DNA from: JBFHKO01 sp041595355
Lineage (GTDB): Bacteria; Pseudomonadota; Gammaproteobacteria; Enterobacterales; Aeromonadaceae
DNA length: 10,666 bases
Direction of reading: 5' to 3'
Assembly (NCBI GenBank): GCA_041595355.1
Contig: JBFHKO010000080.1
Coordinates: 1 to 10,666 of the forward strand
The notes beneath the pieces were generated by a model. That model did not search any database, was not told where the DNA came from, and saw only the letters and a list, made by a program, of their open reading frames with translations. Shown in pieces: positions 1 through 6,076 of the stretch (the stretch's first letter is position 1; each line of letters begins with the position of its first letter). The translations under genes and the position numbers were made by a program.

Positions 1-544
1 AGACCAGGCTGCCGGCGACGAAGAGCGCACCAAATCCCCACTGGGCGGCCACCGCAAAGGCCAGGGGGGGACCCAGTACCCAGGCCAGCGAAAACTGGGC
101 GCGCATGACGGAGGTAAACATGACGGCAGGACGCCCTTCGCGGTCCGTATACTCCCTTGCCAGGGCAAACACCTGGGGCGTGGCGGTGGCGGCCAGACTG
201 AGGAACAGCACTCCCAACGTCAGCAGTACCCCATACTGGCGGTTGACGGCAAAGAGCAGGCCGCCGGCAATGCCGCTCAGGCAACACCAGAGGATCAGCC
301 GCTTGCGACTGCCCCTGTCATCCGAACGCCGGGCCAGCAACTGGCTGACCAGAATGCCCGCCACGGCATTGACGGTATAGAAGAGCCCCACCAGCAGGGG
401 GCGCACCTGCACCTCCTGGGTCAGAAACAGGCTCAGCGTCGGCACCATCAGTGCCGCCACCATGCCTGTCATGAAGGTGACCGACATGAACGAAAGCGAC
501 ATTCCATCCAGATGCCAACGGCGCAGCAGCGCGGGTTCCAGCAT
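1..544 (-). CDS. SetA/SetB-family sugar efflux transporter (MFS), N-terminal part, cut by window edge
   Basis: Inner-membrane major facilitator of the SET (sugar efflux transporter) family, which exports sugars and glucosides such as lactose, glucose or IPTG. The first 181 residues are visible; the rest lies left of the window. Reading leftwards from ATG at 544, the protein has a first hydrophobic segment at about residues 15-40 ending in a PTLSLFL stretch, a second at about 50-70 (LLVGLFYTVNAVAGILVSQ), the MFS motif-A loop at 71-82 (ARRSDDRGSRKR), and further helices at about 83-100 and 105-125. The segment ATPQVFALARE at 121-131 and the later RAQFSLAWVLGPP at 148-160 are very close to my memory of E. 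coli SetA/SetB. The start is supported by GGGAGG four bases upstream (549-554). It is divergent from the MalY/PatB-like gene with its own promoter at 570-599. SetA, SetB and SetC cannot be separated from the N-terminus alone; family call is firm, substrate is not. Confidence 0.88.
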   Translation of the reverse strand, partial: MLEPALLRRWHLDGMSLSFMSVTFMTGMVAALMVPTLSLFLTQEVQVRPLLVGLFYTVNAVAGILVSQLLARRSDDRGSRKRLILWCCLSGIAGGLLFAVNRQYGVLLTLGVLFLSLAATATPQVFALAREYTDREGRPAVMFTSVMRAQFSLAWVLGPPLAFAVAAQWGFGALFVAGSLV

Positions 545-569
545 AGTACCTCCCAGCCATGAAGCCGCC

Positions 570-599
570 ATTGTAGAAAGCCCGGCGCCAGAAACTCAA
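570..599 (-). promoter_or_regulatory. Sigma-70-like promoter for the SET transporter
   Basis: On the minus strand a TTGAGT -35 (594-599) and TACAAT -10 (570-575) are separated by 18 bases. It lies 25 bases upstream of the ATG at 544, giving a leader of roughly 20 bases that contains the GGGAGG ribosome-binding site. Call rests on consensus match and spacing only. Confidence 0.55.
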
Positions 600-608
600 G
601 CCGCCCTC

Positions 609-637
609 TTGCTCCCGGATCGGAATCTTTTTACAGT
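609..637 (+). promoter_or_regulatory. Sigma-70-like promoter for the MalY/PatB-like gene
   Basis: A TTGCTC -35 (609-614) and TACAGT -10 (632-637) are separated by exactly 17 bases. Transcription would begin near 644. That leaves only about 11 bases before the ATG at 655 but about 23 before the ATG at 667, which favours the latter as start codon. The divergent promoter for the SET transporter lies just to the left, so both could share a regulator, but I see no obvious operator. Confidence 0.5.
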
Positions 638-666
638 GTCCCCTTTGCGCAACCATGAGAATTGTC

Positions 667-1821
667 ATGTCTGACTTCGATTTACCCATTGACCGCCGTG
701 GAACCCAGAGCCTGAAATGGGACAAATTCGGCGATCGGGACGTGCTGCCATTATGGGTGGCGGATACCGATTTCAGCGCGCCGCCGGCGGTGATTGCCGC
801 CCTGCAGCAGCGGGTGGCCCATGGCGTCTTCGGCTATAGCCGCCCCTCGCCCCGGCTGGTACAACTGATCCTGCAACGGATGCGTGACCGCTATGGCTGG
901 CAGGTCGAAGCCGACTGGTTGCTGTTCATGCCCGGCGTGGTCCCTGGACTCAACTTTGCCTGCCGCGCCTGGAGCCGGCCGGGGCGCAGCGTCATCACGC
1001 CGACGCCGGTCTACTACCCCTTCCTGCACGCCGCCGGCTATAACGAGCGCCCGGTCAGTCACCTGCCGATGCAGCTGGTCGAGGAACGCTGGGTGCCCGA
1101 TTTCGCGGCACTGGAAGCTCTGGCGCCCGAGGCCGATCTGCTGTTGCTCTGCAATCCTCACAATCCCGGTGGCACCGTCTTCACCCGCGACGAACTGCTG
1201 CGCATCGCCGACATCGCCGAGCGTCACGATCTGGTGGTCTGCTCCGAGGAGATCCACTGTGATCTGCTGCTGGAGCCGGGGGTGACACACATTCCCTTTG
1301 CCAGCCTCTCCCCCCAGGCCGCGGCCCGCAGCGCCGTGTTGATGGCGCCGAGCACGACCTTCAACATCGCCGGACTCTGCTGCTCCTTTGCCCTCATTCC
1401 GGATGCCAAATTGCGTTTTCGACTGCAGCAGGCCATGCGCGGCCTGATGGCCGACAACAACCTGCTGGGCTTCATCGCCGCCGAGGCGGCCTATGCCGAA
1501 GGCGAGCCCTGGCTGGACGCCCAACTGGCCTACCTGCGCGCCAACCGGGATCTGGTCGTGGCCACGCTGGGCCAGGTGCCCGGCATCCATATCGCCCGCC
1601 TCGAGGCCACCTACCTGGCCTGGATCGATGTCTCGGGCCTGGGCCTCGAAGATCCCATCCGCGCCTTCGAGGAGGGCGGTGTCGGCCTCTCCCCGGGCGG
1701 CCAGTTCGGCGATGCCCGCTTCGTGCGCCTAAACTTCGGATGTCGCCGTGCCCTGCTCGAGCAGGCCCTGGAGCGCATGCTGGCCGTGATCGCCGCCCGG
1801 CGCAATACCCCCGCCGGCTAG
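667..1821 (+). CDS. MalY/PatB-family PLP-dependent aminotransferase/C-S lyase homologue, catalytic lysine apparently replaced
   Basis: Fold-type I PLP enzyme of the MalY/PatB (cystathionine beta-lyase-like) group, 384 residues, cytoplasmic; relatives cleave C-S bonds of cystathionine or cysteine conjugates, and E. coli MalY also represses the maltose regulon. Family signatures: IDRRGTQSLKWD near the start, WVADTDF, GVFGYSRP with the PLP-contacting Tyr, the NPHNPGG loop, EEIHCDLLL, NIAGLCCSF, TYLAWIDVSGLGL and the C-terminal RLNFG Arg for the substrate carboxylate. Odd: the Schiff-base lysine position (MAPS-K-TFN in relatives) is Thr230, codon ACG at 1354-1356, and the SDEIH aspartate is Glu194 (GAG at 1246-1248). 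The frame is otherwise intact. Either this is an inactive or repurposed homologue, or a single-base sequencing error hides AAG. I prefer the ATG at 667 (GAGA six bases upstream, usual family N-terminus); an in-frame ATG at 655 would add four residues. It is preceded by its own promoter and followed by an inverted repeat. Confidence 0.85.
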   Translation: MSDFDLPIDRRGTQSLKWDKFGDRDVLPLWVADTDFSAPPAVIAALQQRVAHGVFGYSRPSPRLVQLILQRMRDRYGWQVEADWLLFMPGVVPGLNFACRAWSRPGRSVITPTPVYYPFLHAAGYNERPVSHLPMQLVEERWVPDFAALEALAPEADLLLLCNPHNPGGTVFTRDELLRIADIAERHDLVVCSEEIHCDLLLEPGVTHIPFASLSPQAAARSAVLMAPSTTFNIAGLCCSFALIPDAKLRFRLQQAMRGLMADNNLLGFIAAEAAYAEGEPWLDAQLAYLRANRDLVVATLGQVPGIHIARLEATYLAWIDVSGLGLEDPIRAFEEGGVGLSPGGQFGDARFVRLNFGCRRALLEQALERMLAVIAARRNTPAG

Positions 1822-1888
1822 CCTCGCACGCTGCGGGCAGGCTGCGTTGCCACCCATGCCGTGGCCGGTCTGCCCCTGTCCATGCTCA

Positions 1889-1925
1889 CGCCGGCGAAGC
1901 ATGGGCGACCCCCATGCCGCCGGCG
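1889..1925. repeat. Long GC-rich inverted repeat (REP-like hairpin) in the intergenic gap
   Basis: The left arm is CGCCGGCG-aa-GCATGGG (1889-1905) and the right arm CCCATGC-CGCCGGCG (1911-1925), giving 15 paired bases with a two-base bulge and a five-base loop. A third copy of CGCCGGC follows at 1932-1938. There is no T tract on either side, so it is not a standard rho-independent terminator. It could stabilise the 3' end of the upstream message, insulate the TAXI gene, or be one copy of a dispersed REP-type element; no second copy is evident in this window. Confidence 0.6.
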
Positions 1926-1977
1926 AAATGTCGCCGGCCTGTCCACGTCAGCTGGCGTTGCTAAACAAGGATGGAAC

Positions 1978-3006
1978 ATGTCCGTCAACCGCTATCGGCT
2001 CTGTTTGCTCAGTCTCGCCAGCCTGCTGCTCGCCCCCCTCGCCCAGGCGGCGGGAGAAAACCAGGCCCTCACCATAGGCACCGGCAGCGTGACCGGCGTC
2101 TATTACCCTGCGGGCGGCGCCATCTGCCGGCTGGTCAACAAGGAGCAACCCCAGCACCGGATCCGCTGCTCCATCGTCTCGACGCCCGGCTCCATCTACA
2201 ACCTGCAGCAGTTGCGCGACGGACGCCTCGCCGTGGCCGTGGTGCAATCGGATACCCAATACTTGGCGTTTCAGGGGCTGGATGGCTTCGCCGAGACGGG
2301 GCCGTTCGACAAGCTGCGCAGCCTGTTCAGCCTGCATCCCGAATCCCTGACCCTGGTGGTACGCCAAGACGGGGGCATTCGCACGCTGGCCGATCTGCCC
2401 GGCAAGCGCCTCGATATCGGCAACCCCGGCTCCGGGGATCGCAGCAGCATGGCGGCGCTGATGCAGGCCCAGGGCTGGGACAGCAGTGCCTTCAGTCTGC
2501 TGGCCAGCCTACCGGCAGCCGAGCGCGCCAGGGCGCTGTGCGACGGCAAAATTGACGCGTTCGCCTACATGGTCGGCCATCCCAGCGGCACCCTCAAGGA
2601 GGCCAGCAGCAGCTGCAACATCCGCCTGCTGCCGGTGGCGGGTCCCGCCGTGGATAGCCTGTTGCAGGCGCACCCCTATTTCAGCCCGGTGCGCATACCG
2701 GCCGGGCTCTACCGGGGCGCCGATGAAGAGGTGGCCACCTTTGGCGTACAGGCGACCCTGGTGACCAGCGCCGATCTGCCCGACGAACAGGCCTATCAGC
2801 TGGTCAAGTCGGTGTTTGACAATTTTGGACAGTTCAAGCGCCTGCATCCGGCCTTTGCCCTGCTGAAAAAAGAAACCCTGCTCACCCAGGGACTGAGCGC
2901 CCCCCTGCACCCGGGTGCGCTACGCTATTACCGGGAGGTCGGCCTGTTGCCGAGCGACGAGCCAAGCCCGCCCCCGGTCGACACCACGGAGAAAACCCGC
3001 CGCTAG
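1978..3006 (+). CDS. TAXI family TRAP transporter solute-binding subunit, exported
   Basis: Periplasmic substrate-binding protein of the TAXI (TRAP-associated extracytoplasmic immunogenic) family, 342 residues. A signal peptide spans residues 1-24, with Arg in the n-region, a Leu-rich core and a likely cleavage after AQA. The mature N-terminus reads LTIGTGSVTGVYYPAGGAIC, the family hallmark, followed by a STPGSIYNLQQL-type segment, AVVQSDTQY, and LADLPGKRLDIGNPGSG in the second lobe. The reading frame is open upstream to 1861, but the ATG at 1978 has AAGGA six bases upstream (1967-1971) and is followed directly by the signal peptide, so it is the real start. TAXI proteins normally feed a fused 4TM-12TM TRAP permease, often for organic acids or amino acids; none lies next to this gene, so it is an orphan here and its ligand cannot be named. 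The last ~15 residues are Pro-rich and charged, probably disordered. Confidence 0.88.
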   Translation: MSVNRYRLCLLSLASLLLAPLAQAAGENQALTIGTGSVTGVYYPAGGAICRLVNKEQPQHRIRCSIVSTPGSIYNLQQLRDGRLAVAVVQSDTQYLAFQGLDGFAETGPFDKLRSLFSLHPESLTLVVRQDGGIRTLADLPGKRLDIGNPGSGDRSSMAALMQAQGWDSSAFSLLASLPAAERARALCDGKIDAFAYMVGHPSGTLKEASSSCNIRLLPVAGPAVDSLLQAHPYFSPVRIPAGLYRGADEEVATFGVQATLVTSADLPDEQAYQLVKSVFDNFGQFKRLHPAFALLKKETLLTQGLSAPLHPGALRYYREVGLLPSDEPSPPPVDTTEKTRR

Positions 3007-3022
3007 GTTGAGTCCGTCCCAT

Positions 3023-3046
3023 CCCGGCATCTGAAATCCGGGTTTT
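3023..3046 (+). terminator. Weak candidate terminator after the TAXI gene
   Basis: CCCGG (3023-3027) can pair with CCGGG (3038-3042) across a ten-base loop, followed directly by TTTT and a T-rich CCTT. The stem is only five base pairs, so efficiency would be low. It sits 17 bases after the TAXI stop codon and just before the promoter of the next gene. Confidence 0.35.
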
Positions 3047-3048
3047 CC

Positions 3049-3077
3049 TTGACTTGCGCAACGACTGTTCCGATATA
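3049..3077 (+). promoter_or_regulatory. Sigma-70-like promoter for the DsbA-like gene
   Basis: TTGACT (3049-3054) is a near-consensus -35. GATATA (3072-3077) follows at 17 bases and the overlapping TATATA (3074-3079) at 19 bases. The start of transcription would be near 3084, leaving about 26 bases before the ATG at 3110. The AT-rich run stands out from the GC-rich surroundings. Confidence 0.5.
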
Positions 3078-3109
3078 TAACGAGTTGATCCCCAATGAGC
3101 CGAGCCGTC

Positions 3110-3841
3110 ATGAAATTCAAATCCCTTTCCCTGGCCGCCCTGGCCTGTCTGCTGCCCCTGGCCAGTCAGGCCGAGATGAACCGGACCGATGTCGAGCGCA
3201 TTGTGCACGAATACCTGGTCAGTCATCCCGAGATACTGGTCGAAATGTCCACCGCCCTGCGGGCCAAACAGGAGGCCGAGCAGGAGCAGGCCGACAGTGC
3301 CCTCATCCAGCGCCATGCCCAGCAGTTGTTCAAGCAAGCCAAGGATCCCGTGGGGGGCAATCCCAAGGGGGATGTCACCATCGTCGAATTTTTCGATTAC
3401 AACTGCGGCTACTGCAAACGCGCCCAACCGGTCATGCAACAGGTGCTGGCCGAGGATGTAAAAGTGCGCTACGTCTACAAGGAATTCCCCATCCTGACCG
3501 AGACTTCCCAACTGGCGGCCCGCGTGGCCCTGGCGGTACAGGCGCTGCAGCCGGACAAATACGAGGCCGTGCACAATGCGCTGATGAACCATGCGGCGCC
3601 CCTCAAGCAGGCCTCGGAGATCGAAGCCATCGTCACCGGGCTCGGCATCGACTGGAGCAAGGTCAACGCCAAGCTCAAGGATCCGGCCATCGAGCAGCGT
3701 CTGAAGGAAAATTACGAGCTGGCCCAGGCACTGGGGATCACCGGCACCCCGGCCTTCGTCATCGGCAACAGCATGCTGCGCGGTGCGCCCCGCTCGGCCG
3801 AGGACATCAAGAGCCTGCTCCAGGCCAGCCGCAACCCCTGA
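3110..3841 (+). CDS. Periplasmic DsbA-family thiol:disulfide oxidoreductase (ScsC/Com1-like)
   Basis: Exported thioredoxin-fold disulfide oxidoreductase, 243 residues, acting on cysteine pairs of envelope proteins. A signal peptide covers residues 1-21 (MKFK n-region, Ala/Leu core, cleavage after SQA). Next comes a charged helical N-terminal region (about 22-85, including a Glu/Gln-rich KQEAEQEQAD stretch), then the catalytic domain beginning VTIVEFFDYNCGYCK with the redox motif CGYC at 99-102, and the cis-proline loop GITGTPAF with Thr213-Pro214. The extra N-terminal helical region is like that of ScsC, Com1 and BdbD relatives, where it can drive oligomerisation; this is a family inference and is not shown by the sequence itself. 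An ATG at 3095 would add five residues, but the promoter position and the signal-peptide layout favour 3110; neither has a strong ribosome-binding site. No DsbB-like or ScsB-like redox partner is adjacent. Flanked by its own promoter and a strong terminator, so likely monocistronic. Confidence 0.87.
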   Translation: MKFKSLSLAALACLLPLASQAEMNRTDVERIVHEYLVSHPEILVEMSTALRAKQEAEQEQADSALIQRHAQQLFKQAKDPVGGNPKGDVTIVEFFDYNCGYCKRAQPVMQQVLAEDVKVRYVYKEFPILTETSQLAARVALAVQALQPDKYEAVHNALMNHAAPLKQASEIEAIVTGLGIDWSKVNAKLKDPAIEQRLKENYELAQALGITGTPAFVIGNSMLRGAPRSAEDIKSLLQASRNP

Positions 3842-3877
3842 GGCGAGCCAGGCTGCTCTATACTCAGCACTGGACCC

Positions 3878-3904
3878 AAGCGCTCATTCCCGGGCGCTTT
3901 TTTT
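3878..3904 (+). terminator. Rho-independent terminator of the DsbA-like gene
   Basis: AAGCGC (3878-3883) pairs with GCGCTT (3894-3899) around a ten-base loop, and the right arm runs into seven T residues (3898-3904). It lies 36 bases after the stop codon at 3841. A second small hairpin (GGCTGC 3905-3910 with GCAGCC 3916-3921) follows immediately, without a T tract. Confidence 0.8.
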
Positions 3905-3945
3905 GGCTGCCGAGTGCAGCCTGGTGACAACACCGGATAATAGCC

Positions 3946-5112
3946 ATGACTTCTTGCCGTATCGACTGGTCCGATTTTCTCCGTCAGCATTGGCAACGCC
4001 AGCCCTGCTGCCTCCGGCAGGCCTTTCCCGACTTCCAGGATCCCATCACCCCGGATGAACTGGCCGGGCTGGCGATGGAAGCCGAGATAGACAGCCGCCG
4101 GGTGGCCAGACAGGATCACCACTGGCGGGTAGAGCAGGGGCCCTTCAGCCACTTCGATGACTGGAGCGAACAGGACTGGTGTCTGCTGGTACAGGCCGTG
4201 GATCACTGGTCCGAGCCGGTAGCCGAACTGATGACCCCCTTTCGCCAGCTGCCGAACTGGCGGCTGGAGGATCTCATGGTCTCGTTCTCCGTCCCCGGCG
4301 GCGGCGTCGGTCCTCATGTGGATCAATACGATGTCTTCATCATTCAGGGCCAGGGCCGGCGCCGCTGGCGCATCGGCGCCCGCACCCCGCTGCGCCCCCA
4401 TACCCCCCACCCTGACCTGCTGCAGGTCGAGCCCTTCGAGGCGGTGCTGGACGTCATCCTGGAGCCCGGTGACCTCATCTACATTCCGCCGGGTTTTCCC
4501 CACGAGGGACACGCCCTCGAGCCGGCCCTCAACTACTCGGTAGGCTTTCGCGCCCCCAACCAGCGGGATCTGCTGAGCGGCTTCGCCGATTTCCTGCTGC
4601 AGCACGAGCTGGGCGACCAGCGCTATGGCGATCCCGATCTGCAGATCAGCGCTCAACCCGGGCGCGTGGATGAACAGGCCGTCAGCCGCCTGCGCGGCCT
4701 GATGACGGATCTGCTGCAGGACGAGCCCACCTTCCGGGCCTGGTTGGGCGAATACCTCAGCCAGCCGCGCCACGAGCTGGATCTGGCACCGACAGAGCCG
4801 GCTTATCTGGAGGGCGAGATCTTCGATCGCTTGCTGACCGGCGCTCCCCTGTGCCGCTTGCCCGGGCTGCGCTGCCTCTACCTGACCCCGGAGCCGGATA
4901 CCCTGTTCATCAAGGGCGAGCCCTGGCCGGTGCCCGCCGGCGGCGCTCTCCTGGCGCGCCTGCTCGCCGACAGCCCCCAGTTCGCCCCCGCGTCGCTGGG
5001 CCGCCAATGGCCCGGTTTGCTGGAGCAGCCGGCCCTGCTGGCCTGGCTGACCCAGCTCATCAACGAAGGCTACTGGTATTTTGCCGACGACCACGAAGGC
5101 GCCGAGATCTGA
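3946..5112 (+). CDS. roxA: 50S ribosomal protein L16 3-hydroxylase, JmjC-type (RoxA/YcfD)
   Basis: Cytoplasmic Fe(II)/2-oxoglutarate-dependent oxygenase that hydroxylates an arginine (Arg81 in E. coli) of ribosomal protein L16, using O2. It has 388 residues against 373 in E. coli YcfD, and the first ~215 residues match closely. Landmarks: DPITPDELAGLAME at 32-45; the conserved SFSVPGGGVGPH segment leading to the metal ligands His124 and Asp126 (HVDQYD); GRRRW at 137-141, of which Arg140 in YcfD contacts 2-oxoglutarate; PHPDLLQVEPFEA at 154-166; and IPPGFPHEGHALE with the third ligand His186. NYSVGFRAP ends the double-stranded beta-helix. The remaining part corresponds to the helical dimerisation region and the C-terminal winged-helix-like domain, ending in the typical GYWYF. 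The C-terminal third is more diverged and slightly longer than in E. coli. The ribosome-binding site before 3946 is weak. mepA follows 71 bases downstream on the same strand, so co-transcription is possible. Confidence 0.95.
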   Translation: MTSCRIDWSDFLRQHWQRQPCCLRQAFPDFQDPITPDELAGLAMEAEIDSRRVARQDHHWRVEQGPFSHFDDWSEQDWCLLVQAVDHWSEPVAELMTPFRQLPNWRLEDLMVSFSVPGGGVGPHVDQYDVFIIQGQGRRRWRIGARTPLRPHTPHPDLLQVEPFEAVLDVILEPGDLIYIPPGFPHEGHALEPALNYSVGFRAPNQRDLLSGFADFLLQHELGDQRYGDPDLQISAQPGRVDEQAVSRLRGLMTDLLQDEPTFRAWLGEYLSQPRHELDLAPTEPAYLEGEIFDRLLTGAPLCRLPGLRCLYLTPEPDTLFIKGEPWPVPAGGALLARLLADSPQFAPASLGRQWPGLLEQPALLAWLTQLINEGYWYFADDHEGAEI

Positions 5113-5129
5113 ACGCTGACTGGCCGCTT

Positions 5130-5139
5130 GCCGGCCGGC
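5130..5139. repeat. Short GC palindrome between roxA and mepA
   Basis: A perfect ten-base palindrome GCCGGCCGGC, flanked by CGC and GCG, could form a small hairpin in the 71-base gap between roxA and mepA. There is no following T tract. It may be only chance in GC-rich DNA. Confidence 0.3.
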
Positions 5140-5183
5140 GTGCGCAGACACCGGCCCATTGAGCTGCCGCAAGGAGCCCCCAC

Positions 5184-5984
5184 ATGCTGAGCTGGTTACT
5201 ACTGCTGGCCCTGGCCAATCCCTGGGCCCTGCAACAACAAGCCGCCGCCGGTCGCCCCGAAGCCATCGGCTCCTACAGCGCCGGCTGTCTGCAAGGCGCC
5301 GAGGCTCTGCCGTTGTCAGGCCCGGGCTACCAGGTGTTACGCCCCGCTCAGCGTCGCTACTACGGGCACCCCGACCTCATCCACTACCTGCGCAACCTGG
5401 CCTGGCAGAGCCGCCAGCAGGGGTTGCCCACCCTGCTGTTCGGGGATCTGGCCATGGTCCGTGGCGGCCCCTTCGACTTTGGCCACCGCAGCCATCAGAG
5501 CGGTCTGGATGCCGACATCTGGTTTCGCATGCCCTCTCGCCCCCTGTCGATGAACCAGCGCAACAATCCGCGTCCGCTGGATCTGGTCAACCATGACAGT
5601 CGCCGCCTGGATCGTACCCGCTTCCAGGCCAACCACCTCACCCTGCTGCGCCTGGCGGCCAGCGACCCACGGGTGGATCGCATCTTCGTCAGTCCCCCCA
5701 TCAAACTCGAATTGTGCCGGCGCACCAGCGGCTCACGCGCCTGGCTGCGCAAGATCCGCCCCTGGTTCGGCCACAGTTCCCACCTGCATGTCCGCCTGCG
5801 CTGCCCGGCCGACAGCCAGGATTGCCAGCCTCAGAAGGCCGTGCCGGCCGGTGACGGCTGCGGCGGCGAGCTGCTCTCCTGGCTGGACGAGCCGACCCAT
5901 ATCACGCCCAGTCGCCTGCCGGCACCGCTGCCCCTGCTGCCACGCCGATGCCAACGCCTGCTGGCCTTTCCCTACAGCAACTAG
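5184..5984 (+). CDS. mepA: Penicillin-insensitive murein endopeptidase MepA
   Basis: Periplasmic LAS-type zinc metallopeptidase (family M74) that cleaves D-alanyl-meso-diaminopimelyl cross-links in peptidoglycan and is not inhibited by beta-lactams. 266 residues, close to the E. coli length. Zinc site: His104 and Asp111 (SHQSGLDADIWF), plus the C-terminal HSSHLH motif with His197, His200 and His202, matching E. coli His113/Asp120/His206/His209/His211 with a constant offset of nine. The six cysteines 35, 178, 207, 214, 226 and 256 keep the same offset from the three E. coli disulfide pairs (44-265, 187-235, 216-223), so the fold is fully conserved. The start ATG has a perfect AAGGAG at 5171-5176, and an in-frame TGA at 5160-5162 excludes a longer start. 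The hydrophobic leader (residues 2-16) has no Lys or Arg in its n-region, which is unusual for a signal peptide. Lies downstream of roxA on the same strand. Confidence 0.95.
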   Translation: MLSWLLLLALANPWALQQQAAAGRPEAIGSYSAGCLQGAEALPLSGPGYQVLRPAQRRYYGHPDLIHYLRNLAWQSRQQGLPTLLFGDLAMVRGGPFDFGHRSHQSGLDADIWFRMPSRPLSMNQRNNPRPLDLVNHDSRRLDRTRFQANHLTLLRLAASDPRVDRIFVSPPIKLELCRRTSGSRAWLRKIRPWFGHSSHLHVRLRCPADSQDCQPQKAVPAGDGCGGELLSWLDEPTHITPSRLPAPLPLLPRRCQRLLAFPYSN

Positions 5985-6026
5985 GTGACTCACTCCGACT
6001 GACAGACAGGGATAACCGCGACGCGC

Positions 6027-6055
6027 TGTCATTTCAAAGGCGGTTTGTTACACTG
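6027..6055 (+). promoter_or_regulatory. Candidate sigma-70 promoter of the mdlAB operon
   Basis: CTGTCA (6027-6032) and TACACT (6050-6055) are separated by 17 bases, each matching four of six consensus positions. Predicted transcription start is near 6062, about 15 bases before the GTG at 6077 or 27 before the TTG at 6089. It lies in the 92-base gap after mepA. Confidence 0.45.
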
Positions 6056-6076
6056 GACCGGTACCTGCCATCGTGA

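Noticed and set aside
1354..1356. Calling the MalY/PatB-like gene a pseudogene
   Set aside because: The frame, length and other motifs are intact; two substituted key residues justify a flag but not a pseudogene call without read or orthologue data.
751..1590. A 279-codon minus-strand frame opposite the PLP enzyme gene
   Set aside because: Antisense shadow of a well-conserved coding frame; composition is typical of reverse-strand artefacts.
1861..1977. Extended start of the TAXI gene at 1861
   Set aside because: It would put about 39 Pro/Arg-rich residues and the inverted repeat before a normal signal peptide; the ATG at 1978 has a good ribosome-binding site.
3859..3864. TATACT box as a promoter for roxA
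   Set aside because: No -35 lies at the right distance, and transcription from it would run straight into the terminator at 3878-3904.
3712..5172. A 486-codon open frame on the minus strand opposite roxA and the end of the DsbA-like gene
   Set aside because: Its product is a Gln/Gly/Ala-rich low-information protein with no domain, and it lies wholly opposite clearly recognisable genes; long antisense frames are usual in GC-rich DNA.
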